Notes: generated from the sequence alone by a model not told the origin. 64,000 nucleotides of DNA from Triplophysa rosa (GCF_024868665.1 NC_079913.1:12353824-12417823), one strand, 5' to 3'; shown: positions 22,614 to 32,812, counted from the first letter of the stretch. Numbers and translations: made by a program.

Positions 22614-24019
22614 ACACAATTACGTTGTGACGACGTACCTGGACCCGACCATATTCGTTGCCATGACGTACCATAATAACGTTCCAGCGACATAACTTTG
22701 TGATTCCCATATTCGCCGTGACGATGTAACATTGGACGTTATTGGGACATGGTGATTACCCCCTGAAGACATGCCTGGGACGTACCATATTCATCGCAGA
22801 GACGTACCAAAAAACGTTTCTGGGACGTGATGAGCACGTCCTCACGACCAAACAGTCACGTTGTTAAAATCGTTTTTTTAATTTAATTTAAACAATTATC
22901 ATCCCTCACATGGAAGATTAAATTAATTTGTGATTTAATCTGTGCGTTATTCAATGTTATGCATAATTGGAGTAATTCTCTATTCAAATATGTATAAAGC
23001 ACAGTATAACGATTATAAAACTCAACACATCACAATCAGATATTTTATTTATACTGTAGAGTACATGACATAAATAAACAAAGACTTCAACACAATATGG
23101 ATTTAAAGCAGATATTTATTGACAGACAAATAAACATTATATTTAGCCTTAACATTATAATCTTGTTTTACCACATAAGTTTAGCAGGTTGTCCATTTTT
23201 AGAAACAACAATCAAAAGCTTCTTTAGTCACACTCACAAACATCAGGGTCTGTTCATTTAAAGCACCAAATTGATCGAAAATCACAAAAATATGCGTTTA
23301 CTCTCACATCTGTAATGTATAAACTAAAGAAAGAATATTAATAAACCGCTAAAGTAATAACAGGCAGTGAGGTAAAAAGAAATGACCGTTAACGTTTAAA
23401 TGATGCGAGCGCGTGGCTCTTTGCAGAACAGAGAGGGTACTAAATAAATAAAGGCAGTTTTAATCGTGGTGTCGAATTAAACTCCTTGTAACAAAATTCG
23501 AAGTAAACGGGAAGGAGGCGGGAACCGGCGAACGTTAAACCAACTTTAATAAAATAAACAAACCGGTGCAACGCGCAGCTGACGCTCATTATCACTCGTG
23601 TCACCGGCCTCGCAACGTTCCCTCACGGCCCTCGTCCCGCTCTGCTTGTCACACTCCTGTTAAATAGCTGCCGGAAGTCCGATTTATAGCATTCGTCTTG
23701 ACATTATACCAGATTTTACTCTGATCATAGATTTTCCATACAATAACACAATAAATAGAAATGACCAGATTCATTAATCAAATGACCAGAGTCCAGGTTA
23801 TCTGAAGACCAGTACATCACATCACTACAACCTTCTCCATGGGATTAATTCACGACGTTATTTGAGGACGTGTCTAGGACGTTTCTGGAACGTAAGCAAA
23901 AATTCTAAGAAATGGAATGTTGCCAAGACGTCCTCAGAACGTGGTCACGAAGTAATGTCACGGTGACCAAATGAAGACGAACTGGCGACGTCGTCAGAAC
24001 GTACTGTGTTAGCTGGGAT
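22614..24019. mobile_element. unidentified DNA transposon with ACGT-rich inverted ends
   Basis: The left end ATCCCAGCTAACACA is exactly mirrored at the right end (TGTGTTAGCTGGGAT, to 24019). The inverted similarity continues through a block with tgacgacgt on each side. Both ends are strewn with gacgt / aacgt motifs (for example gggacgtaccatattc and ctaggacgtttctggaacgt). The interior is AT-rich with no transposase frame. A deleted solo LTR is inserted at 23487-23653. No clear target duplication was found, so the superfamily is left open. Confidence 0.75.
23487..23653 (-). mobile_element. internally deleted solo LTR, same family as 16837-17164
   Basis: On the minus strand it begins TGTGACAAGC and ends TTTTGTTACA, flanked by a perfect 5-bp duplication CTCCT (23482-23486 and 23654-23658). 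Both the left portion (gcgggacgagggccgtgagg) and the right portion (cgccggttcccgcctccttc) match the copy at 16837-17164. About 160 bp of the middle is missing. Confidence 0.82.
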
Positions 24020-25920
24020 TCGAGTTTTGTTTAATATGCACAGTAACGACAGTTAATCAGTTTTTAGTCTGGACACTTTTGACACCATTGGTTTTATACA
24101 TTTTTGAGTTGTGAAAATGTATTGCAAATGTAATCTTGACTGCTTTTGACGTTTCGTTTTTTCCCCATTAAAAGAAATATTACTATGGCAAAGCCATTTT
24201 TTATATAGAAGATAGCTAGAGAGTGGAAAAGAAATCCAGTGTGTGTCTGTGCATTGCACCGTCTAACATAGTGAGAGTACAAAGTTCAGATGTTACACAC
24301 TTGTTTTAACAGCCCTAGGCGTTTGAGTTAGGTTGACTTACTCCCACACACATACTTCCACCCACCCACCCACTTACTCACAAATTTACCTAGCTAGTAC
24401 CATACTATATTGTCTTTTATAAAGCTAATTATATAGTACAGACCCCAAACTTACACATAAAGTGAAAGTTTTTTTGCAGATGTAAAATGAACATGTAGAA
24501 TAATATTATTTACCATTTATTACATAGATTCATATAAATGTAACCATTCATAGCACATTACTGTCATGCATCCTATGGCCATTTTACACTCACAGACACA
24601 ATAACATGGGGCCTTGAGAGGCTTATAGCTTTAAACAACATGGAAGATCCAGCATAACTGATATTGCTTTATTCTATTGAGCCTAGTCAGAAATGGAGTC
24701 ACACGCTAAATAATATTAACCTAGCATTCACCAATGTTACTTAAATCCAGTCTTTGCACTCTGCAATGTTTTACATGTCTCTTTATACAAAACATCTGAT
24801 TCAACTCATCAGCACCCTCCCAGAACAGAGTTGCTCAACACATCACAGTACCACAAGAGTGATTTGACCAGTTCAATAAGAACAGAGCAGGATGAAATGG
24901 GGAGGAGGAGGGATGCCGGACGAAATGACACTGGGATGGCGCGGAGACTGCCACTTATGTACTCTCTTAATGATGATTGACAGGGCTGAATGTTTAGGCT
25001 CCTCCCAAACCTACGTTTAGAACTTCATTTAAGATCAAGGACACAGAATCCTCTAGTCCTCAGATCGCTCTGCGGTAAGTCTAACAAGTCATGTTGTAGA
25101 TGTTTTCTGCCAAAGATAACACAAAAACTGATGAGCTGAGTCAGGGATTTTATATAGGGAGACATCTAAAACATTCCAGGGGGACTGGAATTGAGATAAC
25201 CTTAAACCTAACATGGTGAACACGTGTCTGTATCCGAGAAGGATAAAAACTGAGAATATAACGTTTGTGTTCTATAAATGGTACCCAGGGGCACACAGAG
25301 CACTCAGTTCAGCTATAACAACTTAACATAGTGATAAGAAAGGGAGACGGGGAGAAAGAGAGAGAGACGGAGGTCAGTGCTCTGTGTGGTTTTGTTTAGA
25401 GTTAGGCTTTGGAATTGGAATCATGTTCCCTTTAGGAAGGATTAGGAGTTAGATTGAGGTTACGGTAAACTTCACCCTAACCCCATCTTTCTTATATTTA
25501 CCTCACACACATACACACATGCACACACACACGCACACACACACGTCTCACAGGAATCCTATTAAGGATATGTTTACCGGTGGAGCTGGTGTTGGTAGAA
25601 GGTCCTGTGATACATATCTTCACATTCTAATGACTCCAATAACCATTGATCTGGGTGCAGCACACACGCACACACTCGACCAGTCACTCCCTCCCTCATA
25701 AAACTTTGATCTAAAACTTAGCTGGAGGAAACCTCATGTCTATTCTCAGGAGAAATATCCTGCTAACCAAAACAGAGCCCAAAACATCACGATGGAAAGA
25801 CACAACACACAGAAAACCCCAAATCAATTTCAGCAAAATTGTGGAGGGCAAAATCAGCACATGCATCGTCTGGAGTAAAGCAACCTTCCGCATTACATTC
25901 GAAGTCAAGATATCCTGTTG
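24020..25920. other. no gene established; possible regulatory and first-exon signals
   Basis: No coding gene is supported. At 24974-24983 there is an exact TGATTGACAG, the composite MEIS-PBX site. About 90 bp downstream, gctctgcg is followed by gtaagtct (donor at 25074), which could end a noncoding first exon on the plus strand. CA-rich tracts lie at 25505-25545. Confidence 0.25.
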
Positions 25921-25924
25921 AAAA

Positions 25925-26889
25925 AAACAGCATATGCTGGTTTGGTATGTTTTGATGCTGGTTTAAGCTGGTCATGTGCTGGTCCTTAGTTGGATTGAGA
26001 TGGTCAAACCAGCATCAAAACATACCTAACCCATATGCTGGTTTGGTATGTTTTGATGCTGGTTTGTGCTGGATTAAGCTGGTCCTTAGCTGGTTTAAGA
26101 TGGTCAAACCAGCATCTAAACATACCTAACCCAGCATACGCTGGTTTGGTATGTTTTGATGCTGGTTCGTGCTGGTTTAAGATGGTCATGTGCTGGTCCT
26201 TAGCTGGTTTAAGATGGTCAAACCAGCATCAAACATACCTAACCCAGCATATGCTGGTTTGGTATGTTTGTGTCACGAATGGGGAGGCGAGACACGGACA
26301 GAGGACCCAAGTGCAGACAGCGGGTAAGGGGTTAACAGACTTTTAATAATAAAACTAGAAAACAAAGACAAAACAAAAACCCACGAGGGGGGTAAAACAA
26401 GAACAAGGATATAACAGGACACAGGAACAAGGACTAACTACACCCAACAAGACTAAAGATAACATATGACATAACTACAAAAGACTAGACTACACTGACA
26501 AGACCTGTACTCACCACAAACAACGAGTGACACACACACAATGAACCAGCACGGGACAGAAAACACAAGGGCATTATAAAGGGGATAAATCAAGAGGTAA
26601 CAGGTGCAGGGCATGAACTAATAACGAGCACTAACAAGGGAACAAGAGGGCAGGAACAATGACGAGACCTGGACAGAGTATGGCAAGCCAAAAGGGCCAA
26701 AACGCCTCTCCCCACATGAAACAAGAGGTTCTGCCATGGCTCTGCCACAAGATCAAGAAAAGCAAGACAAGATGGGGCAGAACCATGACATGTTTGTGCC
26801 AAACCAGCATATGGTCATGTGCTGGTCCTTAGCTGGTTTAAGATGGTCAAACCTGCATCAAAACATACCTAACGCAGCATATACTGGTT
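25925..26889. repeat. tandem palindromic GCTGGTTT array, split by a solo LTR
   Basis: Units of about 100-110 bp begin near 25930, 26031, 26132 and 26244, with a last partial unit after the LTR (26797-26889). Each unit has a left arm (gctggtttggtatgttttga) and a right arm that is its complement (tcaaaacatacctaaccc), joined by gctggtcctta/aagatggtc. Each unit could therefore form a hairpin, and the array is both tandem and inverted. Such GCTGGTTT palindromes are familiar in cyprinid genomes. Confidence 0.85.
26271..26790 (-). mobile_element. solo LTR, 520 bp, gypsy-like family
   Basis: On the minus strand it begins TGTCATGGTTCTGCC and ends TCGTGACA. The flanking copies of tgtttg (26265-26270 and 26791-26796) indicate a 5- or 6-bp target duplication. 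It is closely related to the solo LTR at 33113-33631 (shared cagcacgggacagaaaacac) and more distantly to the LTRs at 29952 and 32216 (shared aaggggttaac, cccacgagggg). It interrupts the palindromic array. Confidence 0.85.
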
Positions 26890-26894
26890 GCTAC

Positions 26895-28765
26895 AGTAGT
26901 ATATTGTAAAATAAACGTTTCTGCAAATTTGAAACATTGGGAAACGTTTTGGTGACGGGTATAAACACACACACACCAAACAGATGTCTTACAGTGTTGT
27001 CTTTTCATTGAATCAACCAAATGTAATGTGCTTGTTACCTCTGTTTCTAGTTCCAAACTAAACTGTAGTTATGGCTGAACCTGTGAACCTTTTAATGATC
27101 ACTTCTTCTTTTTAATGAGGTACCCAATAGCGACAAGCTTTGTTTTTCATTCAAATTTGTTAAACTGTAACATCAAGGGACTGCAGGGATTATGATTTGG
27201 ACCTAGTAAAATATGATCAGGCGGACATTATGTCGTCATTGGGGAACTGTATGGCTGATGGTATGCTCATTACCGATTACAATATTTTATGCAAATTACC
27301 CATTTTATATACTCTTATGTCATTCTCATATCTTTCTGTCAAACCTTTTCTGTGCAATCTACACAGCGTAGGGGTGAGCGGTGCACAACCTAACGCTGGG
27401 TTAATTGTAACACGGCCCTTTTACATAGTCACACAGGGTCGAGCGTGATTTCGATCTTTTCCTCTCATTGCCGTCTTCTGTGATTTTATGGAAAGTTTTG
27501 ATGTGTTTTCACAGAGATATTGGACAAAGTGTTTTGCCACAAAAAAGTAAATTTAAATCAGTAAACTTGGCAATGACGTACATGAGAGAGAAGCGATAGG
27601 ACATCTTAAAAATTGTAACTTTAAATCAGGAAATCCCTTGACCTGGCAAAAGCTTATACAGTGTCTTTACACCGAAGAGCTATGGCAGCTCTGCCAAGAC
27701 ATAGCATGCTCTAGTTTTCTATCTGCTGTCAGTTGCTACCATTTAGTGTAGAAACCGTTCTTGATGGGGTCTTCATGGGTCAGGCCCCTCTTCAGACCAC
27801 ATGTCCTATACGCATGTCTGACATCTGACAGACTATTTAGAGTTGTTTTGAAGAACATCTCAACATCATCCATGGCATAAAACAAACATATTAAATAGAC
27901 ATCATACTGTAGCAATATACTTTGCTGTCAGGGTTGCAAGTGGATGTTATTTGCCCACTAAAATGATACATGGTAGCAATAAGATATGTTATCTTTAAAT
28001 TACAAAGCATTTGAAGACATTGATGATGCTACAGTATATTCTCACAAAAAAAAACAATAGTTACATCCTCAAATCTGAATGGAAACTTGGATGCATATTT
28101 TGAACGAGCAGGAGCAGATTGTCAATCCGTAGCATTAGGAAAGAAGTTCCAGACACAAGAGGACTTTGGGGATATTCATTGGTATTTCCTTACTTGTTAA
28201 TAAGCTTGCTGTCGTTTATAAGCTGTTCGGTAAACTATAAAAGCAATACCACATTTTCAATCATGCTATTATGTCTGCAGGTCAGGTTTACCTGAAACCT
28301 CATACCTACGGCTGAAAAACATCATGTTGCGCATGTGACAATACTTCAGTAAATTATTTGCATACAGTATGTCAAATGATATTTCAGATAAGGATGCAGT
28401 CTTGAAATCTAAAATCTGTTGACGTCAAGGTATTTTTTCAATGTTTGCATCATGTGTCCACCAAATAGTTTTTTCCTGAGGCAAGCACATTTTTCAATTG
28501 TTTGCAATAATAGTGCCATAATTTGAAAAACGGCAGGAGCTGGCGAGGTGCTGAGTGTTTATTTAATGATGAGTGCTTGGCACTTAGAATTTTTTTAGTA
28601 GACGAGTGGAAAAATGTTTACCATACCAACCAACAGTCAATCACAATGCAGGAGGGATGGAACAAATACTATCCTAACCAATAAGATGCTACTTGTATTA
28701 CGACTAAACAACAATGCAGAATTTATTGTTCTTGTTAACCCCCCTCGAAATCCCAAAATATGAAT
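26895..28765. other. no gene recognised
   Basis: No supported gene, RNA or bounded repeat; AT-rich sequence with scattered short open frames. Confidence 0.35.
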
Positions 28766-28774
28766 ATTTGTTAA

Positions 28775-29141
28775 AGGTCCAGAGTGCGAATTTTAAGCGG
28801 CATCTAGTGGTGAGGTTGCTAATTGCAACTCCACCTCTCCCTTTCAAAGCACTACGGTGGCTGACACAGGACAAAAATGTCATCACGTTTTTGCTTTTTT
28901 GCCGAAGGATTTAACATATTTACGAAATGGGCTCTGCTGAGCAGTTTGTTCGTTTAGGGCTACTGCAGAAACAACACGGTGAAGGGGACCCGCAGTGTAT
29001 GTAGATAGAAATAGCTCATGCTAAGGTAATAAAAACATAACGCTTCATTATGTAAGGTCATTATACACCTCTGAATACATAGTTATGTATATTATATTGT
29101 ATTTCTGTCAGTAGATCCTCCTTAATCTCACACACTGCACC
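28775..29141 (-). mobile_element. TTAA MITE family C, copy 2, uninterrupted
   Basis: The ends are AGGTCCAGAGTGC (28775) and a slightly altered mirror ACACTGCACC (ending 29141), next to TTAA at 28771-28774 and 29142-29145. It is the reverse orientation of the copy at 16737-18563 and gives the unbroken layout of the family (367 bp). The 60- and 66-residue frames within it are not genes. Confidence 0.82.
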
Positions 29142-29325
29142 TTAAATTAAACAAACAATCTGTGAAATAATAAGACTAACTCATTACTTATTTAATATTT
29201 TGTATACAGTGACCAAAGTGTCCCATCTAAAAAAAGCACCCTCAAGTGATCAGAGCTGGTGGTTAAAAGAGCACATTGCATTCTTAAATTGCTTTTGTTT
29301 TTTTTGTTTTCTTTTCAGTTTTTTG

Positions 29326-29510
29326 TTCCTGTAGCTCAAAATGGCTGAATGTTAAAGCATTGTGTTAGTAGTGCAAAGGTTATATGTTCGATCCCCAGGG
29401 AACACACATATTGATCAAATGTATACCCTGTAATGCTTGCGGAAAAACAAAACAAAATATCCTTTGGGGAAAAAACGTCTGCCAAATGTGAAAATGTTTT
29501 TTAGCATGCA
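29326..29510 (+). repeat. tRNA-derived SINE with L2-type tail
   Basis: The head has an A-box-like tagctcaaaatggctga and a B-box-like gttcgatcccc, in the order and spacing of an RNA polymerase III internal promoter. It continues through aacacacatattgatcaaat into a 3' tail (cctttgggg ... cgtctgccaaatg) that matches the end of the L2 LINEs in this window. It does not fold as a complete tRNA and is not called as a tRNA gene. Confidence 0.75.
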
Positions 29511-29626
29511 ACTTTTCTCTATTTGCAAAAATGTTCATCAGTTGTTTGTACACAATTAATAAAACACAATGCTTCCCAGATTATATGTTGCTTCCCAGAC
29601 ATCCTGGCGACACGCTACATCAAGGC

Positions 29627-29815
29627 TATTAAATTCCGTTCCTGAAGGGCCACATCCTGTAGAGTTTACTTCCAACACTAATCAAACCTACACCTGTCTG
29701 TAATTAGCTGTAAAGATGAATTATCTGTAATTATCACCTGTAAAGACCTTGATTAGCTTCTTCAGTTCGGTTTGGGGTTGTAGCTAAATTCTGCAGGACA
29801 CGGAATGGAATTTCA
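29627..29815. repeat. short imperfect palindrome MITE (aaattccgttcctgaagggcc type)
   Basis: The left arm (attaaattccgttcctgaag, ctgtagagttta) is mirrored on the right (taaattctgcaggacacgga, atggaatttcat). The class is a widespread cyprinid palindromic MITE, from memory. No target duplication was identified. Confidence 0.6.
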
Positions 29816-29951
29816 TGTTTTTACTGGGACAGCACAAGTGCACTGGCAAGACGTCTATTTGATGTGTGCGTTTTTATCTTAACGAAGAGTGTTTGCTAAT
29901 TTGTGATGTTGCATTCCCTCTCAGATGTTAGAATGACATCATAGTACAGTC

Positions 29952-30525
29952 TGTCACAGATCACAGAGGAAGAACCCAGATGTAGGCAGGCAACGGCAAT
30001 GAAGGGGTTAACGGAATATATTTATTGAACAATAGACAAAACTGAAACAAAACACCCACGAGGGGGTAAAAAACGAGACAGGAAAAATAAACTAGACAAG
30101 ACTAAACTAACATAACACTTGACTTAACATGACTTTGACAACCTAAACAAAACACTTACTAAGACTGGACTGGACTGGACTGGAATCTTAACACAACAAC
30201 ACAGGACCACAGGAACAATGACTGGCATGATGCATATACACGACGTAGAACAGAGTACAATCCAACAGCACAAGACAAAGAAACATGAGGGTATAAATAG
30301 GGAAGACAAACGAGGGATAATTACATGGGGCAGGTGTGGGACATTAAACACTCAGGGAAAGATAACGAGGAAACGAGATGGCGGGAACAGAGACGAGACA
30401 CTGGAAAAACACATGAGAGGTAAAAACATAAACATCTCATGGCCTTCCCACATAAAACCCAAGGACTCTGCCCCGATCCCACCACACGACTAGAATTTCA
30501 TAAACAAGACGGTGGGACCGTGACA
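29952..30525 (-). repeat. 3' LTR of the retrotransposon
   Basis: This 574-bp LTR starts, on the minus strand, TGTCACGGTCCC and ends GATCTGTGACA. A TATA-like element (complement of gtataaatag, about 30291-30300) and an AATAAA signal (complement near 30022) lie in the expected order. It differs from the other LTR by a T/C change in the agatgtaggc stretch, one extra A, and one extra 5-bp gactg unit in a short tandem near 30160-30185. Confidence 0.93.
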
Positions 30526-30797
30526 GAGCCCCCCCCTTAATGAACACCTTCAGGTGTTCACCAAGGGGTGACTAACAAGACCTGACAGACTGGACCAAAG
30601 ACAAAAACCAGACAAACATGGTGAACAAGACAAGGGGCAGACATGACAACAAGACCACAGGACTGGGGTGGGGCAACAAAAACAACAAACATGGGAGGGG
30701 GGGTGGGGCAAAACAAGGGCCCATAGGGGGCAGTCCATGGGGGTGGGGAATAGTCCCAGTCCCCGGCTGCGCTCGAGGGCGCTGAGTCCTGGGGGAC

Positions 30798-31775
30798 TTA
30801 GGATAAGTCCTGGGAGGGACAGTCTTTGACCCTGGGAGTCTCCCAGGGACCGGCTGGAAAGCCGGCTGGACAGGGCTTGACGCCGGCTGAAGGCCGGCTG
30901 GACAGGGCTTGACCCGGCTGGAGGCCGGCTGGACAGGGCTTGACGCCGGCTGGAAGGCCGGCTGGACAGGGTCTTGAGCGCCGGCTGGACAGGGCTTGAC
31001 GCCGGCTGGAAGGCCGGCTGGACAGGCTTGACGCCGGCTGGAAGGCGCTGGACAGGGCTTGACGCCGCTGGAAGGCCGGCTGGACAGAGCTTGACGCCGG
31101 CTGGATCACCGGACTGGACGCCGGCTGGATCACCGGACTGGACGCCAGCTGGATCACCGGACTAGACGCCGGCTCGATCACCGGACTGGACGCCGGCTGG
31201 ATCACCGGACTGGACGCCGGCTGGATCACCGGACTGGACGCCGGCTGGATCACCGGACTGGACGCAGGGCTGGACACAAGACTGGACATCGGCCTGGACA
31301 CATGACTAGACAAAAGACTGGACACAAGACTAGACACAGGACTGGACACAAGACTAGACACAGGACTGGACACAAGACTGGACACAAGACTAGACACAGG
31401 ACTGGACACAAGACTAGACACAGGACTGGACGCCGGCTGGATCGCCGGCTGCACCGGACTGGACTCGACACTAGACACGACACTGGACACCGGACTGGGC
31501 ATCGGCTGCACCGGACTGGACGCCGGCAGCACCGGACTGGACGCCGGCTGGACCACCGGACTGGATGCCGGCTGCACCGGACTGGATGCCGGCTGCACCG
31601 GACTGGATGCCGGACAGGATGCCGGCTGGACCACCGGACTGGTTGGAGACCACGCTGCCCGCCGTTGCCTCTTCTTCTTCCGCCTAGCCACCCAGCTGGT
31701 GGTCGGGTGATGGAAGGAGGTATACGGAACGGCTGGCTCCGGCTGGGACTCCTCGGAGGTGGTTCCCCAGGACGC
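30798..31775 (-). pseudogene. continuation of the gag-like ORF: Ser/Pro-rich repeat domain
   Basis: This lies in the same frame as the gag-like segment but after an in-frame TGA (31776-31778). The first residues are basic (ARRKKKRQRR), like a nucleic-acid-binding or nuclear-targeting patch. They are followed by long Ser/Pro/Val/Gln-rich repeats. Seven exact-length 24-bp units at 31093-31260 encode SSPVIQPA octapeptides, preceded on the protein by SSPVSSLV-type octapeptides. Farther on, 33-bp units encode Ala/Gly/Pro/Cys-rich sequence. No zinc knuckle or enzyme motif was seen. The low-complexity tail could be a spacer or a slippage product; its function is unknown. Confidence 0.6.
31093..31260. 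repeat. 24-bp minisatellite, seven units
   Basis: The unit is gacgccggctggatcaccgg plus actg, tandemly repeated at 31093, 31117, 31141, 31165, 31189, 31213 and 31237 with few substitutions. Related but different units flank it: 33-bp gccggctggacagggcttga units at about 30850-31092, 24-bp gacacaagactagacacagg units at 31261-31430, and accggactggacgccggctg units to about 31640. The 24-bp length keeps the reading frame, giving octapeptides. Confidence 0.92.
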
Positions 31776-32183
31776 TCACCTCCCCCGCTTGCCCACAAGG
31801 CTGGTGGACGGTGGAGAGGCTGCCGAGAGTGATGGGGATGGCGTGGCGATGCCCACAACCCCGACCTGCAAGGGGCCATCCTCGGGGATAGCCGCCAGTC
31901 CCGTGAGAGGCTCCGCCATGGACATTCCCCTGGGCTCCTCACGATTCATCGTGAGTTCGACCTGGTCCGCGAAGCCCAGGTGTCTCAACCGGCGCATCTC
32001 AACTGGCTCGAAGGGTTCATCGAGGCAGCTGTTGAAGATTACCTTCAACTCTGCCTCGGTGAACCCCGAGTAGCGCGCGGTGTACAGGAAGTCCATGGCG
32101 AAGTCCTTCACAGGGGTCCCCCTCTGGCGGAAGCCGAACAGGACGTGAGCCTGGCGGCTCCTGTACGCTTCGTCTGACTCCAT
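31776..32183 (-). CDS. gag-like protein, N-terminal segment
   Basis: The ATG at 32183 lies 33 bases inside the 5' LTR boundary and opens a 135-codon frame. Residues about 14-70 (FGFRQRGTPVKDFAMDFLYT, then the SGFTEAELKVIFNSCL stretch) resemble the helical capsid-type region of Ty3/gypsy gag proteins. In that family a pattern like FRQ-G--V-DYA-EF, then W-E-AL---F--GL is usual. Such proteins assemble the retrotransposon particle in the cytoplasm. The frame stops at TGA, but the same frame reopens as a repeat-rich domain, so the ancestral ORF may have been about 460 codons. The TGA could be a CGA-to-TGA decay of a CpG. Frames open farther upstream have no ATG. Confidence 0.7.
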   Translation of the reverse strand: MESDEAYRSRQAHVLFGFRQRGTPVKDFAMDFLYTARYSGFTEAELKVIFNSCLDEPFEPVEMRRLRHLGFADQVELTMNREEPRGMSMAEPLTGLAAIPEDGPLQVGVVGIATPSPSLSAASPPSTSLVGKRGR

Positions 32184-32215
32184 GCCTGCTGGGTTCGGTG
32201 GGGGCTGTTGGATTC

Positions 32216-32783
32216 TGTCACAGATCACAGAGGAAGAACCCAGATGCAGGCAGGCAACGGCAATGAAGGGGTTAACGGAATATATTTATTGAACAATAGA
32301 CAAACTGAAACAAAACACCCACGAGGGGGTAAAAAACGAGACAGGAAAAATAAACTAGACAAGACTAAACTAACATAACACTTGACTTAACATGACTTTG
32401 ACAACCTAAACAAAACACTTACTAAGACTGGACTGGACTGGAATCTTAACACAACAACACAGGACCACAGGAACAATGACTGGCATGATGCATATACACG
32501 ACGTAGAACAGAGTACAATCCAACAGCACAAGACAAAGAAACATGAGGGTATAAATAGGGAAGACAAACGAGGGATAATTACATGGGGCAGGTGTGGGAC
32601 ATTAAACACTCAGGGAAAGATAACGAGGAAACGAGATGGCGGGAACAGAGACGAGACACTGGAAAAACACATGAGAGGTAAAAACATAAACATCTCATGG
32701 CCTTCCCACATAAAACCCAAGGACTCTGCCCCGATCCCACCACACGACTAGAATTTCATAAACAAGACGGTGGGACCGTGACA
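32216..32783 (-). repeat. 5' LTR of the retrotransposon
   Basis: 568 bp, nearly identical to the 3' LTR, and the upstream copy with respect to the minus-strand ORF. It would carry the promoter. The 91-residue plus-strand frame here recurs exactly in the other LTR only because the LTRs are duplicates. Confidence 0.93.
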
Positions 32784-32812
32784 CAGTCCATAATACAGTC
32801 ATACAGGTTTAA

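Larger units (their letters stand above)
29952..32783 (-). mobile_element. young LTR retrotransposon, non-autonomous, gypsy-like
   Basis: Two nearly identical LTRs (29952-30525 and 32216-32783) bracket a 1.7-kb interior, and the whole is flanked by a perfect 5-bp duplication CAGTC (29947-29951 and 32784-32788). Read on the minus strand the order is 5' LTR, gag-like ORF, repeat-rich ORF, polypurine tract (complement of 30526-30539, AAGGGGGGGGCTC), 3' LTR. No protease, reverse transcriptase or integrase is present, so it would depend on a partner element. No canonical TGG primer-binding site follows the 5' LTR. The LTRs differ by only one substitution and two indels that I can see, so the insertion is recent. 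Confidence 0.93.

Noticed and set aside
29326..29400. Possible tRNA gene
   Set aside because: A- and B-box-like motifs are present but no complete acceptor stem or anticodon arm folds, and a SINE body with L2-type tail follows.
30218..30493. A 91-residue plus-strand ORF repeated exactly at 32476-32751
   Set aside because: The two copies lie in the two LTRs of one retroelement, so identity reflects LTR duplication and not selection on a protein. The frame is antisense to the element.
31093..31260. Possible CRISPR-like or regulatory array
   Set aside because: The 24-bp units have no spacers and encode octapeptides in the gag-like frame.
31302..31832. A 176-residue plus-strand ORF and a 230-residue minus-strand ORF (31250-31942) rich in RTGHKT or PVRCPVL repeats
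   Set aside because: Both are other-frame readings of the same minisatellite inside the gag-like region; the octapeptide frame is the one continuous with the gag-like domain.
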